This document shows, piece by piece, positions 24,671 to 33,588 of a stretch of DNA of 64,000 nt. This stretch comes from Pseudochelatococcus sp050946405 (GTDB taxonomy: Bacteria > Pseudomonadota > Alphaproteobacteria > Rhizobiales > Beijerinckiaceae): NCBI RefSeq assembly GCF_050946405.1, contig NZ_JBMNUS010000008.1:124001-188000 (forward strand), read 5' to 3'. Numbering within the stretch: position 1 is the first letter of the stretch; each line of letters starts with the position of its first letter. A program made the position numbers and the translations under genes. Below the pieces are notes generated by a model. The model had not been told where the DNA came from. It did no database searches and saw nothing but the letters and a program-made list of their open reading frames with translations.

Positions 24671-25318
24671 ATGGCGCAACGTCCTGCCGGCGTCGTTTCT
24701 GCCGCTGATGACCCCGAAGTGCGGCGGCAGGGCGGGAGCCCGCCGGGCCGCTCGCTCGGCATCGGCTCCGAGGAGGAGGCCGTGGTCGGCGCCGCCTTCC
24801 GCGACATGATGGCGGCGCTCGGCATCAATGGCGCGCCGGTGTTCGAGCGACTCGCCGCGGGGCAGAATCTGGCGCAGGCGCTGTCCGTTCCGGCCGGGGT
24901 CGTCGAGGCGCTTTACGCGCGGGCGCACAACTGGTTTTCGCAGGGGCGGATCGATCGCGCCGAGCCGCTGTTCCGCGCCCTTTGCCTGCTGGAGAGCCGC
25001 AGCGCGGATTACTGGGTGGGATACGGCGTATGCCTGCGCATGAAGGGGCAGCCCGAAAACGCGCTGCGGGCCTTTGAGGCCGCCGCGATGCTGCGTCCCG
25101 AATGGGAAATTCCGCATTTTCATGCGCTGGAACTGACCGTGGCGTTGAAGCAGTGGGCGCAGGCGGGATTGTGCCTCGCCGCCTATGATGCGCGCGCATC
25201 GGCACAAACGCCCCCCGCCATTATCCGCGATGCAAAACGCCTGCGCATGGCGCTGGAAGCGCGGCAGGCCGCGCAACCGCCGGCCTCCGCCCCGACGCCA
25301 CGCAGCGCCGGCCGCTGA
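24671..25318 (+). CDS. LcrH/SycD-like TPR chaperone (third copy), last gene of the island
   Basis: A 215-residue protein, the most typical SycD-like of the three. After a polar 45-residue N-terminus comes FERLAAGQNLAQALSVPAGV, then TPR 1 (LYARAHNWFSQGRIDRAEPL), TPR 2 (FRALCLLESRSADYWVGYGV) and TPR 3 (ALRAFEAAAMLRPEWEIPHF). YARAHNWFSQG-x-x-x-x-AEPLFRALCLL and the x-x-PHFHA turn match family hallmarks. The C-terminal tail is Pro/Ala-rich. RBS GGGAGG precedes ATG 24671. A 7-bp inverted repeat surrounds the stop codon, and the intergenic palindromic element follows within 50 bases. Confidence 0.7.
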   Translation: MAQRPAGVVSAADDPEVRRQGGSPPGRSLGIGSEEEAVVGAAFRDMMAALGINGAPVFERLAAGQNLAQALSVPAGVVEALYARAHNWFSQGRIDRAEPLFRALCLLESRSADYWVGYGVCLRMKGQPENALRAFEAAAMLRPEWEIPHFHALELTVALKQWAQAGLCLAAYDARASAQTPPAIIRDAKRLRMALEARQAAQPPASAPTPRSAGR

Positions 25319-25364
25319 GGCCGGCCGCCAGACTGATGTCGTCGCGTCTTCAGGTCGAAATCGT

Positions 25365-25470
25365 TTAAAGCATTTCGGTTTTTTGTTGAAACACCGAAAT
25401 GCTTTATCTTATTGATCCGGCGTGTTTTCTTCAAGAAAGGCAGTATCCGCTTTGCTTGAAGACGCTTCAG
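25365..25470 (-). repeat. Rhizobial-type intergenic palindromic element, copy 2
   Basis: Read on the minus strand it begins CTGAAGCGTCTTCAAGCAAA and ends in a perfect 13-bp hairpin: AAAGCATTTCGGT (25365-25377) pairs with ACCGAAATGCTTT (25391-25403) across 13 bases. The TGA at 25469-25467 is the stop codon of the MATE gene. It aligns with copy 1 (2732-2831). It separates the T3SS-like island from the core genes and probably terminates transcription from at least the MATE side. Confidence 0.7.
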
Positions 25471-26897
25471 GCAACGGTTTTCGGCGAGAACCGCACCAGC
25501 CCGATGCGCTCGCGCCTCGTCCAGCGCGCCATCATCAGCAGGGCTACCGTCACGAGACCTGCGACGAGACCCGCCCAGATGCCCGAGCCCCTCAATCCTG
25601 CGCCGAACGCCAGCCCCACGCAGAGCGGCAGCCCGACGCACCAGTAGCCGACGACGGCGTAGATCATCGGCACGCGCGTGTCGTGCAGGCCGCGCAACGC
25701 GGCGGTGCCAAGCACCTGTCCGCCGTCGGCGAGTTGAAACAGCGCCGCGAAGGCCAGAAAGGTGACGGCGAGCTCGACTACCGGCGCGTTGGCCGGGTCG
25801 TGAATGTCGAGAAACACGCTCACCAGCGTCACCGGCATCACCGTCATCAGGAAGGCGGTCACGACCATCGCGCCAAGGCCGAGACCGATGCCGATCCACC
25901 CGGCGCGCGCCACGCCTGCCCGGTCGCCCGCGCCGAAGGCCCGCCCCACGCGCACCGTCACCGCCTGCGAGAGGCCGACCGGTATCATGAACGCGATGCC
26001 CGCAAGCTGGATCGCGACCGCGTGCGCGGCGAGTTCCGCCTCGCCGATCCAGCCCATCATGAATGCGGCGGCATTGAAGATGCTGATCTCGAAAGTGGAC
26101 AGCGCCGCGATCGGCAGCCCCAGCCGCCAAAGGGCGACAAAGCGCGGCCAGTCCGCTTTCCAGAAGAATCCGAACAGACGGTAGCGGCGGAAGCGCCGGT
26201 CTCGCACCACCACGATGGCCAGCGTCGCGAACAGGATGACGTTGGCGATCACCCCCGCGATGCCGGAGCCGACCATTTCCAGCCGCGGAAAGCCGAGGTT
26301 GCCGAACACCAGCAGCCAGTTGCCGAGAATGTTCACGAGAATGGCGACGACGGCGGCCACCAGCGCCCATTGCGGCCGCTCGAGCGCGGAGATGAAAGAG
26401 CGCAGCACCAGATAGCCCAGAAACGGCAGCAGCCCCCACATGAACACGCGCAGATAATCGCCGGCGAGGCGCGACAATTCGGCCGGCTCCCCGATCGCGC
26501 GCAGAAACGCTTCGCCGTTCCACAGCAACAGCGCGCACGGAATGAAGACGACAGTGGCCGACCACAATCCCTGCCGCACCGTGCGCCGCACCTCGCGCAG
26601 GGCGAAGCGGCTCTTGCCGAGTTCGCGCGCGATCATCGGCGACACGGCCGTCAGCAGGCCGAGCGAGAAGAGCATGACCAGCGTAAAAAGGTTCGTCGCC
26701 AGCGCGGCGGCGGCGAGCGACTGCGCGCCCAGCCGGCCGATGAAGATGACGTCCGTCACCGTGATCGCCATCTGCGCCAGTGTCGTGAGCACGAGCGGCC
26801 AGCCGAGCGCCGCCGTGGCCCGCAACTCGCGAAACCATGGGCGCGCCCCACCCTCCGGCACGCGGGGCGGCGCGGCCGGCGACGACATTTCCATCAT
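25467..26897 (-). CDS. MATE family multidrug efflux protein (NorM-like)
   Basis: A 476-residue inner-membrane protein with about 12 hydrophobic segments in two related halves, the MATE layout. Family-typical stretches are VLTTLAQMAITVTDVIFIGR near the N-terminus and PLVLTTLAQ-like, LSQAVTVRVGRAFGAGDR in the second half. It exports cationic drugs by sodium or proton exchange; the specificity cannot be read. It lies seven bases after pgsA on the same strand, forming a likely uvrC-pgsA-MATE transcript. Start at ATG 26897, with a second ATG as the next codon. Its stop codon is part of the intergenic repeat. Confidence 0.9.
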   Translation of the reverse strand: MMEMSSPAAPPRVPEGGARPWFRELRATAALGWPLVLTTLAQMAITVTDVIFIGRLGAQSLAAAALATNLFTLVMLFSLGLLTAVSPMIARELGKSRFALREVRRTVRQGLWSATVVFIPCALLLWNGEAFLRAIGEPAELSRLAGDYLRVFMWGLLPFLGYLVLRSFISALERPQWALVAAVVAILVNILGNWLLVFGNLGFPRLEMVGSGIAGVIANVILFATLAIVVVRDRRFRRYRLFGFFWKADWPRFVALWRLGLPIAALSTFEISIFNAAAFMMGWIGEAELAAHAVAIQLAGIAFMIPVGLSQAVTVRVGRAFGAGDRAGVARAGWIGIGLGLGAMVVTAFLMTVMPVTLVSVFLDIHDPANAPVVELAVTFLAFAALFQLADGGQVLGTAALRGLHDTRVPMIYAVVGYWCVGLPLCVGLAFGAGLRGSGIWAGLVAGLVTVALLMMARWTRRERIGLVRFSPKTVA

Positions 26898-26904
26898 GGC
26901 CGCA

Positions 26905-27594
26905 TCACTCCCGCGAACGCTCGTCTTGCGCCAGTATGTGGCGGATGCCGTGATTGAGATAATCCCACCCCGTATAAAGCGTGAGCAGGGCCGAAATCCA
27001 GAGCAGCGCGATGCCGATGCGCACCGTGCCGGGCAAAACCGTTTCGCCCGCCTGCCCGGCGATGAGGAAGGCCAGCGCCACGAGCTGCGCCGCCGTCTTC
27101 CATTTGGCCACTCTGGTGACCGGCACGCTGACGCGCAGGTCGGCCAGAAACTCGCGCAGGCCGGAGACGAGGATTTCGCGGCACAGAATGATGATGGCCG
27201 CCCAGAGGGACCAGCTTCGGATGGTGCCGTCCGCCACCAGCATCAGCAGCGAGGCCGCCACGAGCAGCTTGTCGGCGATCGGATCGAGCATCCGCCCCAG
27301 CGCCGATTGCTGCGACCACGCCCGCGCGAGATAGCCGTCGAGATAGTCCGTCACCGCCGCCAGCACGAAGATGGAGAGCGCGGCCCAGCGCATCTCCTGC
27401 TCGTTGGGCCAGAACAGGCACGCCACGACGGCGGGAACGGCCAGAATGCGCCCGTAGGTCAGCAGATTGGGCAGGTTCAGCGCGCTCGACGCCCTCCCCG
27501 GCCGCGGCTCCTGCGGCCTGGCGGAAGTGTTATGGGAGGAAGGGCTCATGCATGCACCGGCCTGATTTGCGGACGAATCCCTGCGCGGGATCAT
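26905..27594 (-). CDS. pgsA: CDP-diacylglycerol--glycerol-3-phosphate 3-phosphatidyltransferase
   Basis: Makes phosphatidylglycerol phosphate from CDP-diacylglycerol and glycerol 3-phosphate in the inner membrane. The CDP-alcohol phosphotransferase signature is complete: DYLDGYLARAWSQQSALGRM followed by LDPIADK, giving D-G-x2-A-R-x8-G-x3-D-x3-D. Several membrane helices flank it. The length is 229 residues from ATG 27594, which overlaps the uvrC stop by four bases (ATGA); an internal ATG at 27549 (MSPSSHN) would shorten the polar N-terminus and is an alternative start. uvrC-pgsA adjacency is common in proteobacteria. Confidence 0.94.
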   Translation of the reverse strand: MIPRRDSSANQAGACMSPSSHNTSARPQEPRPGRASSALNLPNLLTYGRILAVPAVVACLFWPNEQEMRWAALSIFVLAAVTDYLDGYLARAWSQQSALGRMLDPIADKLLVAASLLMLVADGTIRSWSLWAAIIILCREILVSGLREFLADLRVSVPVTRVAKWKTAAQLVALAFLIAGQAGETVLPGTVRIGIALLWISALLTLYTGWDYLNHGIRHILAQDERSRE

Positions 27595-29624
27595 CCATCC
27601 CGCTCATGGAAAAAGCCATAGACCATTTTCGCCGTCGCCGCATTGATTCCCGGCGCGCCGCGCAGATCCTCCAGCGATGCCTGCGAAACCGCCTTCGCCG
27701 TACCGAAATGCAGCAGCAGCGCCCGCTTGCGCGCCGGGCCGACGCCGGGGATCTCGTCGAGCGGGCTTTTGGTGAACTCGCGCTTGCGTTTCGCCCGGTG
27801 CGTGCCGATGGCGAAGCGGTGCGCCTCGTCCCGCAGCCGCTCCACATAATACAGCGTGGGATCGCGCGGCGGCAGGCGGAACGGCGCACGGCCCTCGACG
27901 AAGAAAGTCTCGCGCCCGGCATCGCGGTCGACACCCTTCGCCACGCCGACGACGGGAACGCAGGTGACGCCGATGTCGGCCAGCACCGCGCGCACCGCCG
28001 CCACCTGCCCCTGTCCGCCGTCGATCAGCAGCAGGTCGGGCCAGGCGGGGAACGAGGCCGGAAACGGCGCATCGCCCTCCTCCGCATCCGTTTCCACGGC
28101 GGGTTCGGCGGTCGGGTCAGGCCGCGGCGCCTCCTTGACCAGGCGCGAGAAACGGCGGTGCAGCACTTCCTTCATCATGCCGAAATCGTCGCCGGGCGTC
28201 AGCTCCTGCGAGCGGATGTTGAACGTGCGGTAATGGGTTTTCATGAAGCCTTCCCGGCCCGCCACGATCATCGCCCCGACCGCGTTGGTGCCGGAAATGT
28301 GGGAGTTGTCGTAGACCTCGATGCGGCGGGGCGCGTGCGGCAGGCCGAACGCCTGCGCCACGGCGCCGAGCAGCTTGTCCTGCGAGGCCGTATCGGCGAG
28401 CCGGCGCGCCAGCGCCTCCTGCGCGTTATGGGCGACATGGGCGACCAGCGTGCGTTTCTCGCCGCGCCGGGGCACGGCCAGTTCGACCGCATGGCCCGCG
28501 CCGGCCGAAAGCGCCCCTTCCAGCAGATCGTGATCGGAAGGCCGGTGCGACAGCAGCACGAGCCGCGGGCACGGCTTGTCGGCGTAGAACTGCGCCAGGA
28601 AGGCGGAAAGAACGTCCTCCAGCGGCAGGTCGCGGTCCGCGTGCGGAAAGTAGGAGCGGTTGCCCCAGTTCTGGCCGTTGCGGAAAAAGAACACCTGAAT
28701 GCAGAAGAGACCGGCCTCGGCGGCGATGGCGAAAACATCCGCCGCGTCGACGGTCTGCGGGTTGATGCTCTGCGTGCCCTGCACGGTGGAGAGCGCCGCC
28801 AGGCGGTCGCGGTAGCGCGCGGCGCGTTCGAACTCCAGCGCCTCCGCCGCCTCCTGCATCTCCTGCGCCAGCCGGCGCTTGACGGCGGTGGAGCGGCCGG
28901 AGAGGAAATCCGCCGCCTCGCCGACGAGCGTGGCGTAATCCGCGAGCGAGATCTCGCCGGTGCAAGGGCCGGCGCAGCGCTTGATCTGGAACAGCAGGCA
29001 CGGGCGGGTGCGGTTTTCGTAATAGCTGTCGGTGCAGGTGCGCAGCAGGAAGGCGCGCTGCATGGCGTTGACGGTGCGGTTGACGGCGCCGCCATCGGCG
29101 AATGGCCCGAAGTAGCGCCCCTTGCGCACGCGCGCGCCCCTGTGCTTGACAAGTTGCGGCGCCGGATGATCGCCGGTCAGCAGGATATAGGGAAACGACT
29201 TGTCGTCGCGCATCAGCACATTGTAGCGCGGGCGCAACTGCTTGATCAGGTTGGCTTCCAGCAGCAGCGCCGCCGTTTCGGTCTCGGTGGTGATGAACTC
29301 CATCGCCGCCGTCTGCGCGATCATGCGCATGGTGCGATGGCCGCCGTGGCCGATGCCGCGCACATAGGAGGCGACGCGCTTCTTCAGGTCGAGCGCCTTG
29401 CCGACGTACAGCACCTCGCCATTGGCGTCGATCATGCGATAGACGCCGGGCAGATGCGGCAGCGTCTTCCAGAAGCGCCGGATCACCTGCGCGCCAGCGC
29501 GCAGCGACGGCGGCGTGCTCGCGTCGTCGGCCCACAGATCGGTGTCGGCAAGCTCTTCGGTATCGTTGTCTTCCGCGTCTTCCGGCGCGGCGTTGCCGGA
29601 TGGCGGATCGTCGGATTGCATCAT
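27591..29624 (-). CDS. uvrC: Excinuclease ABC subunit C
   Basis: Makes the dual incisions in nucleotide excision repair with UvrB. The 677 residues show a 45-residue acidic N-terminal extension, the GIY-YIG nuclease domain (LPGVYRMIDANGEVLYVGKA), a cysteine-containing segment (CTDSYYENRTRPCLLFQIKR), a UVR motif, the endonuclease V-like region (YDNSHISGTNAVGAMIVAG, DLLLIDGGQGQVAA), and a C-terminal helix-hairpin-helix pair (IPGVGPARKRALLLHFG). All expected parts are present. It is divergent from the SbcD-like gene, with a 128-base shared upstream region. Confidence 0.96.
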   Translation of the reverse strand: MMQSDDPPSGNAAPEDAEDNDTEELADTDLWADDASTPPSLRAGAQVIRRFWKTLPHLPGVYRMIDANGEVLYVGKALDLKKRVASYVRGIGHGGHRTMRMIAQTAAMEFITTETETAALLLEANLIKQLRPRYNVLMRDDKSFPYILLTGDHPAPQLVKHRGARVRKGRYFGPFADGGAVNRTVNAMQRAFLLRTCTDSYYENRTRPCLLFQIKRCAGPCTGEISLADYATLVGEAADFLSGRSTAVKRRLAQEMQEAAEALEFERAARYRDRLAALSTVQGTQSINPQTVDAADVFAIAAEAGLFCIQVFFFRNGQNWGNRSYFPHADRDLPLEDVLSAFLAQFYADKPCPRLVLLSHRPSDHDLLEGALSAGAGHAVELAVPRRGEKRTLVAHVAHNAQEALARRLADTASQDKLLGAVAQAFGLPHAPRRIEVYDNSHISGTNAVGAMIVAGREGFMKTHYRTFNIRSQELTPGDDFGMMKEVLHRRFSRLVKEAPRPDPTAEPAVETDAEEGDAPFPASFPAWPDLLLIDGGQGQVAAVRAVLADIGVTCVPVVGVAKGVDRDAGRETFFVEGRAPFRLPPRDPTLYYVERLRDEAHRFAIGTHRAKRKREFTKSPLDEIPGVGPARKRALLLHFGTAKAVSQASLEDLRGAPGINAATAKMVYGFFHERDG

Positions 29625-29752
29625 GATTGTCGGAACGGTTCCACGATTTGCTCTTTCATGTAGGACAATGCCGGCAAAATTGCACCCTGCGCCTTCATCG
29701 GCCGTTCATTTGCGGGCATAGTGCGAAGCTGGCTTCTCCATTGCAGACAACG

Positions 29753-30898
29753 ATGCGCTTCATTCATACGGCCGACTGGCAAATCGGCAAGCCTTTCAGG
29801 CAGTTCCGCGACCGCGAGAGCGTCTTGCGCCAGGCCCGCCTCGCCGCTGTCGAACGAATCGGCGAACTGGCGATGCGCGAGGACGTCGCCCATGTCCTCG
29901 TCGCCGGCGACGTCTACGACAGCGAGCAGCCTTCTCCGCGCACGCTGCTGGAGCCTCTGGAGCGCATGCGCCAGTTTCCGCGCGTCGCGTGGCACCTCAT
30001 CCCCGGCAATCACGATCCGCATCGCCCGCGCGGCCTGTGGGACAGGCTGCATGCTCATGGCCTGCCCGCCAACGTTCACGCGCATCTGACGCCTGCTCCC
30101 GTCCCGCTGGGCGAGGAAGCGGTGCTGTTGCCCGCCCCCCTGACGCGCAAGAGCGAGACGGGCGACCTCACGCGCTGGATGGACGGAGCCGAAAGCCCGC
30201 CCGGCGTGCCGCGCATCGGGCTGGCGCATGGCGCGGTCGCCGGTTTCGGCACGGAGGGCGAAGCCGGCAATCCCGTCGATCCCGGCCGGGCGGAGCGCGC
30301 GGCGCTCGCCTATCTCGCGCTGGGAGACTGGCATCGCACGGCCCGTATCTCGGCGCGCGTCTGGTACGCCGGCACGCCGGAGCCCGATCGCGCCGGCGGC
30401 CAGGAGCGGGGAACGGCCCTGCTCGTCGACATTCCCGGCCCGCTCGCCGCGCCGGCCGTCACGCCGCTGGAAACCGGCCGTTATCGCTGGCTGACGGTGG
30501 AGGAACACATCGCGCGAGCCGACGATATCGAGGCGCTCGATGCGCGCGTGCGCGGGCTCGGCGGCCTGTCGGCGCTGGTGCTGCGGCTCCGTCTTTCCGG
30601 GGCGGTTTCCCTCGCCGATCGGGCGGCGCTGGACGCGCGGCTGCTGGCGCTGTCGGCGGCGCTGTTCCATCTCGACGCCGACATGACGAAGCTCGTCGCC
30701 CGTCCCACCGATCAGGATCTCGAATCGATCGATTTCGGCGGCGTGCTGCGCCATGCCGCCGATCTGCTGCGCGCCCTCGCCCGTGACGAGACGAGGCCGC
30801 CGGACGAGCGCCGACAGGCGGAAGATGCGCTGGTGGAGCTTTATACCCGCGTCGCCGGTGACGGCGGCCCGCAGGTGACGGGAGACGGCGCGGCATGA
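29753..30898 (+). CDS. Metallophosphoesterase, SbcD/Mre11-type DNA repair nuclease
   Basis: A 381-residue calcineurin-like phosphoesterase with the SbcD/Mre11 motif series: FIHTADWQIGKPF at residues 3-15, VAGDVYDSEQPSP, IPGNHDPHR, LAHGAVAGFG, and LGDWHRT followed by YAGTPEPDR. These coordinate two metals for DNA end processing. The start at 29753 places motif I at the very N-terminus, as in the family; the frame continues upstream without similarity. It overlaps the ATPase gene by four bases (ATGA at 30895), so the two subunits are probably coupled. The pair resembles YhaO/YhaN more than the very large classical SbcC. Confidence 0.86.
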   Translation: MRFIHTADWQIGKPFRQFRDRESVLRQARLAAVERIGELAMREDVAHVLVAGDVYDSEQPSPRTLLEPLERMRQFPRVAWHLIPGNHDPHRPRGLWDRLHAHGLPANVHAHLTPAPVPLGEEAVLLPAPLTRKSETGDLTRWMDGAESPPGVPRIGLAHGAVAGFGTEGEAGNPVDPGRAERAALAYLALGDWHRTARISARVWYAGTPEPDRAGGQERGTALLVDIPGPLAAPAVTPLETGRYRWLTVEEHIARADDIEALDARVRGLGGLSALVLRLRLSGAVSLADRAALDARLLALSAALFHLDADMTKLVARPTDQDLESIDFGGVLRHAADLLRALARDETRPPDERRQAEDALVELYTRVAGDGGPQVTGDGAA

Positions 30899-33582
30899 GG
30901 CTGACGGGCATCAGGGTCGAGGGCGTGGGCAAGTTCGCCACGCCGGTGGCCGTTTCCGGGCTGGGACCGGGCGTCAACGTGCTCGCGGCCGACAACGAGG
31001 CCGGCAAGTCGACGCTGTTTCGCGCCGTGCGCGCCTGCCTCTTCGAGCGGCACGGCACCACCCGGGAGGATGTGAGCGCGCTCGCCAGCGCCGGATTGTC
31101 GCTGCCGGTCAGGGTTGCGCTCGATTTCGAGCATGCGGGAGCCGCCTACCGCATCGAAAAGTCGTTCCTGCGCAGCCGCTCGGCGCAGTTTTTCCGCGAC
31201 GGGACGCTCGTCGCGCGCGACCGGGCGGCGGATGAGGCCGTCTGGGAACTGATCGGCGTCGCGCCCGGCAGCGGCCGCGCCGGCGTCGACGAGGCGGCGT
31301 TCGGCATCCTGTGGGTGGGGCAGCGCCAATCCTTCCTCGTGCCCGATCCTTCGGAGGCGGCGGCTGCCGCGCTCAACCGCGCCATTCATGAGGAGGTCGG
31401 CACGCTGGTCGGCGGCGAGCGCGCGCAGCTCGTGCTGGCCGCCGTTGCGGGCGATCTCGACCGTCTCGTCACCGCGCAGGGGCGGCCGCGCGCGGGCGGG
31501 CCGCTTGCGGCCGCCATCCAGCGCCGCGACGGGTTGGCAGCCGAGCTGGCCGGTGTCGAGGCGCATCTGGCGGATCTCGACGCGCGCCTCACGGAACTTG
31601 CCGGCCGCCTGCGCGAGCGTGCCGTGCTCAGCGATCCGGCGCTCGCCGCCGAGCTTGCCGGGGATCTGGCGCAGGCGCGAAAGGCGCTGGCGGACGGCGA
31701 GGCCGCGCAAGCCCTGCTCACCCGATTCGAGGTCGCGGAGCAGAAGGCGCGGCTCGCCCACGATAACGCCGAACGCGCGTTCGCCGAGGACAGGCGGTGC
31801 GCCGCCCGCATCGACGAGGGCCGCCGGCGGCTGGCGGATATGGTTGCCGAACGCGATGCGCTCGACGCGCAGCTCGAGGCTGCCGGTGCGGGCATCGTTG
31901 CCGTTGAAGCCGACAAGGTTGCCCTCGCCGCCGACATCCATCGGGAAGAAACCCGTGAACGGGCGCTGCAAGGGATATCGGCCGCCCGCGCGCGGATGGC
32001 GGAGCTGGACGTTCTTCGCCGCCGCCGGGCAGAGCGCGCCACGCTCAGGGAGCGGCTGCTGGCCAATGCTGCGGGACTGGACGCCAACCGCGCGACGGTG
32101 CAGGCCATCGCGGAGCTTGACAGGCTGCAACGGGAAATCGCCGTTTGCGACGCGCGCCTCACCGCTTCCGCCGCGCAGGTGTCGGTGGCGCTGGGGCCGT
32201 CTGGCGCGGGGCGGGTGCGGATCGACGGCAAGGCCGTTCACGACGACGGCGTGCGGGCGGCGCTGCGGCCGATCACCATTGCCGTGAGCGACATCGCGAC
32301 CGTGACCGTCACGCCGCCTCCCGCCGATGCGCGGACCGTGGCGCTGCGCCGGCAGCATGAGGCGGCGCTGGAGACGCTGCTGAAGCAGACGGGCTGCGGG
32401 AGCCCGCAGGAATTGCGTCTCGGCCGCGCCGCACGCGCCGCGCTGGAGGCGGATGCCACATCGCTGAAGGCCGAGCTTCGCGCCGCCGGCGTCACGGCCG
32501 GCGCGCTCTCCGACGATATCGCCGGGCTCGATGTCGCCATCGCGCGTATCGTCAGCCAGCACGCAGCGAACCCGGCCGCGGACGATCCCGAGGCGTGCCT
32601 TTCCGAAACCGATATCGCCGCGCAGCTTGCCGCGCTTCGGGAGCATCGGGAGGCGGCAACCCGGCGGGGGCTGGCGCTCGATGCGCGCCTTTCCGCCCTC
32701 AACGGTACATTCGCGAAGCTCTCCGCGCGGGTGGGCGAGATGGCGGGGGCGCTGGCCGGCATAAGCGCGAGCCTCGACGCGGACCTCGCCGTACTGCCGG
32801 ACGCCACGCGCGCCACGCGGCTTGCCGATGGCGACGCTGCGCTGTTGCGGGCGCGGGAGGCGCTGGAGACGCAGGCGGCGGCGCTGGAGGGGCAGCGGCG
32901 GCAGGCGCCTTCCGTCGAGGATATCGACAGGCTGCGCCTGCGCATCCGGCGGCTGGAAGACGCCATGAGCCATCGGCGGGCGCAGCAGGAGGACGTGGAG
33001 CGCGTCATCGCCAATCTGGAGGGGCGCATCGAGAGCGCCGGCGGCGACGGCCTTGGCGAGCGCGCCGGGACGCTGCGGGCCGACCTGCTGCTGGCGGAGC
33101 AGGAGGTCGCGCGGATCGAACGGCGCGCCGCCGCCCTGCGGTTGCTGCGCGACACCGTGGAAGCCTGCTACCGCCGGCATCGCGACCGGCTCACCGCGCC
33201 GCTGCGCCGCCACCTCGCGCCCTATATCAACGACGTCTTTCCCGCCGCCGAGATCGCGCTCGGCGACGGATACGTCATCGCCGGCGTGCGGCGCGGCGCG
33301 GAGGATGCGGAGCGGTTCGAGAATCTGTCGGACGGCACGCAGGAGCAGATCGCGGTGCTGACGCGGCTCGCGATGGGCTCCCTGCTGGCGGAGCGCGGTC
33401 TTGAGGTGCCGATCGTTCTCGATGATGCGCTGGTCTATTCCGATGACGGGCGCATCGCCCGCATGTTCGACGCCTTGAGCCGCGCGGGCGAGACGCAGCA
33501 GGTGATCGTGCTCACCTGCCGCTCCCGCGCCTTCGCGCCGCTCGGCGGGCGGCCCCTCGCCATCAGGCCGGCCGGCCCGTGA
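30895..33582 (+). CDS. SMC-like ATPase, SbcC/YhaN-type partner of the SbcD-like nuclease
   Basis: An 895-residue protein with ATPase halves at both ends and long coiled coil between (about 190-750). The N-terminus carries the Walker A loop AADNEAGKSTLFRAVRA near residues 31-47; Ala-Asp replaces the usual Gly-Pro at its start, but the GKST core is intact. The C-terminus has LSDGTQEQIAVLTRLAMG (signature motif) and VPIVLDDALVYSDDGRI (Walker B), then LTCRSRAF. Such proteins tether DNA and drive the Mre11-type subunit. It is shorter than E. coli SbcC (about 1050). Together with the preceding gene it forms a two-gene unit that ends 6 bases from a convergent efflux gene. Confidence 0.85.
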   Translation: MRLTGIRVEGVGKFATPVAVSGLGPGVNVLAADNEAGKSTLFRAVRACLFERHGTTREDVSALASAGLSLPVRVALDFEHAGAAYRIEKSFLRSRSAQFFRDGTLVARDRAADEAVWELIGVAPGSGRAGVDEAAFGILWVGQRQSFLVPDPSEAAAAALNRAIHEEVGTLVGGERAQLVLAAVAGDLDRLVTAQGRPRAGGPLAAAIQRRDGLAAELAGVEAHLADLDARLTELAGRLRERAVLSDPALAAELAGDLAQARKALADGEAAQALLTRFEVAEQKARLAHDNAERAFAEDRRCAARIDEGRRRLADMVAERDALDAQLEAAGAGIVAVEADKVALAADIHREETRERALQGISAARARMAELDVLRRRRAERATLRERLLANAAGLDANRATVQAIAELDRLQREIAVCDARLTASAAQVSVALGPSGAGRVRIDGKAVHDDGVRAALRPITIAVSDIATVTVTPPPADARTVALRRQHEAALETLLKQTGCGSPQELRLGRAARAALEADATSLKAELRAAGVTAGALSDDIAGLDVAIARIVSQHAANPAADDPEACLSETDIAAQLAALREHREAATRRGLALDARLSALNGTFAKLSARVGEMAGALAGISASLDADLAVLPDATRATRLADGDAALLRAREALETQAAALEGQRRQAPSVEDIDRLRLRIRRLEDAMSHRRAQQEDVERVIANLEGRIESAGGDGLGERAGTLRADLLLAEQEVARIERRAAALRLLRDTVEACYRRHRDRLTAPLRRHLAPYINDVFPAAEIALGDGYVIAGVRRGAEDAERFENLSDGTQEQIAVLTRLAMGSLLAERGLEVPIVLDDALVYSDDGRIARMFDALSRAGETQQVIVLTCRSRAFAPLGGRPLAIRPAGP

Positions 33583-33588
33583 GGTCCG

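Noticed and set aside
13984..25318. A prophage or an insertion-sequence-borne island
   Set aside because: No integrase, transposase, phage structural gene, target duplication or tRNA attachment site was seen at either end.
30841..33213. A 790-codon open frame on the minus strand
   Set aside because: Antisense to the SbcC-like ATPase; no recognisable domain.
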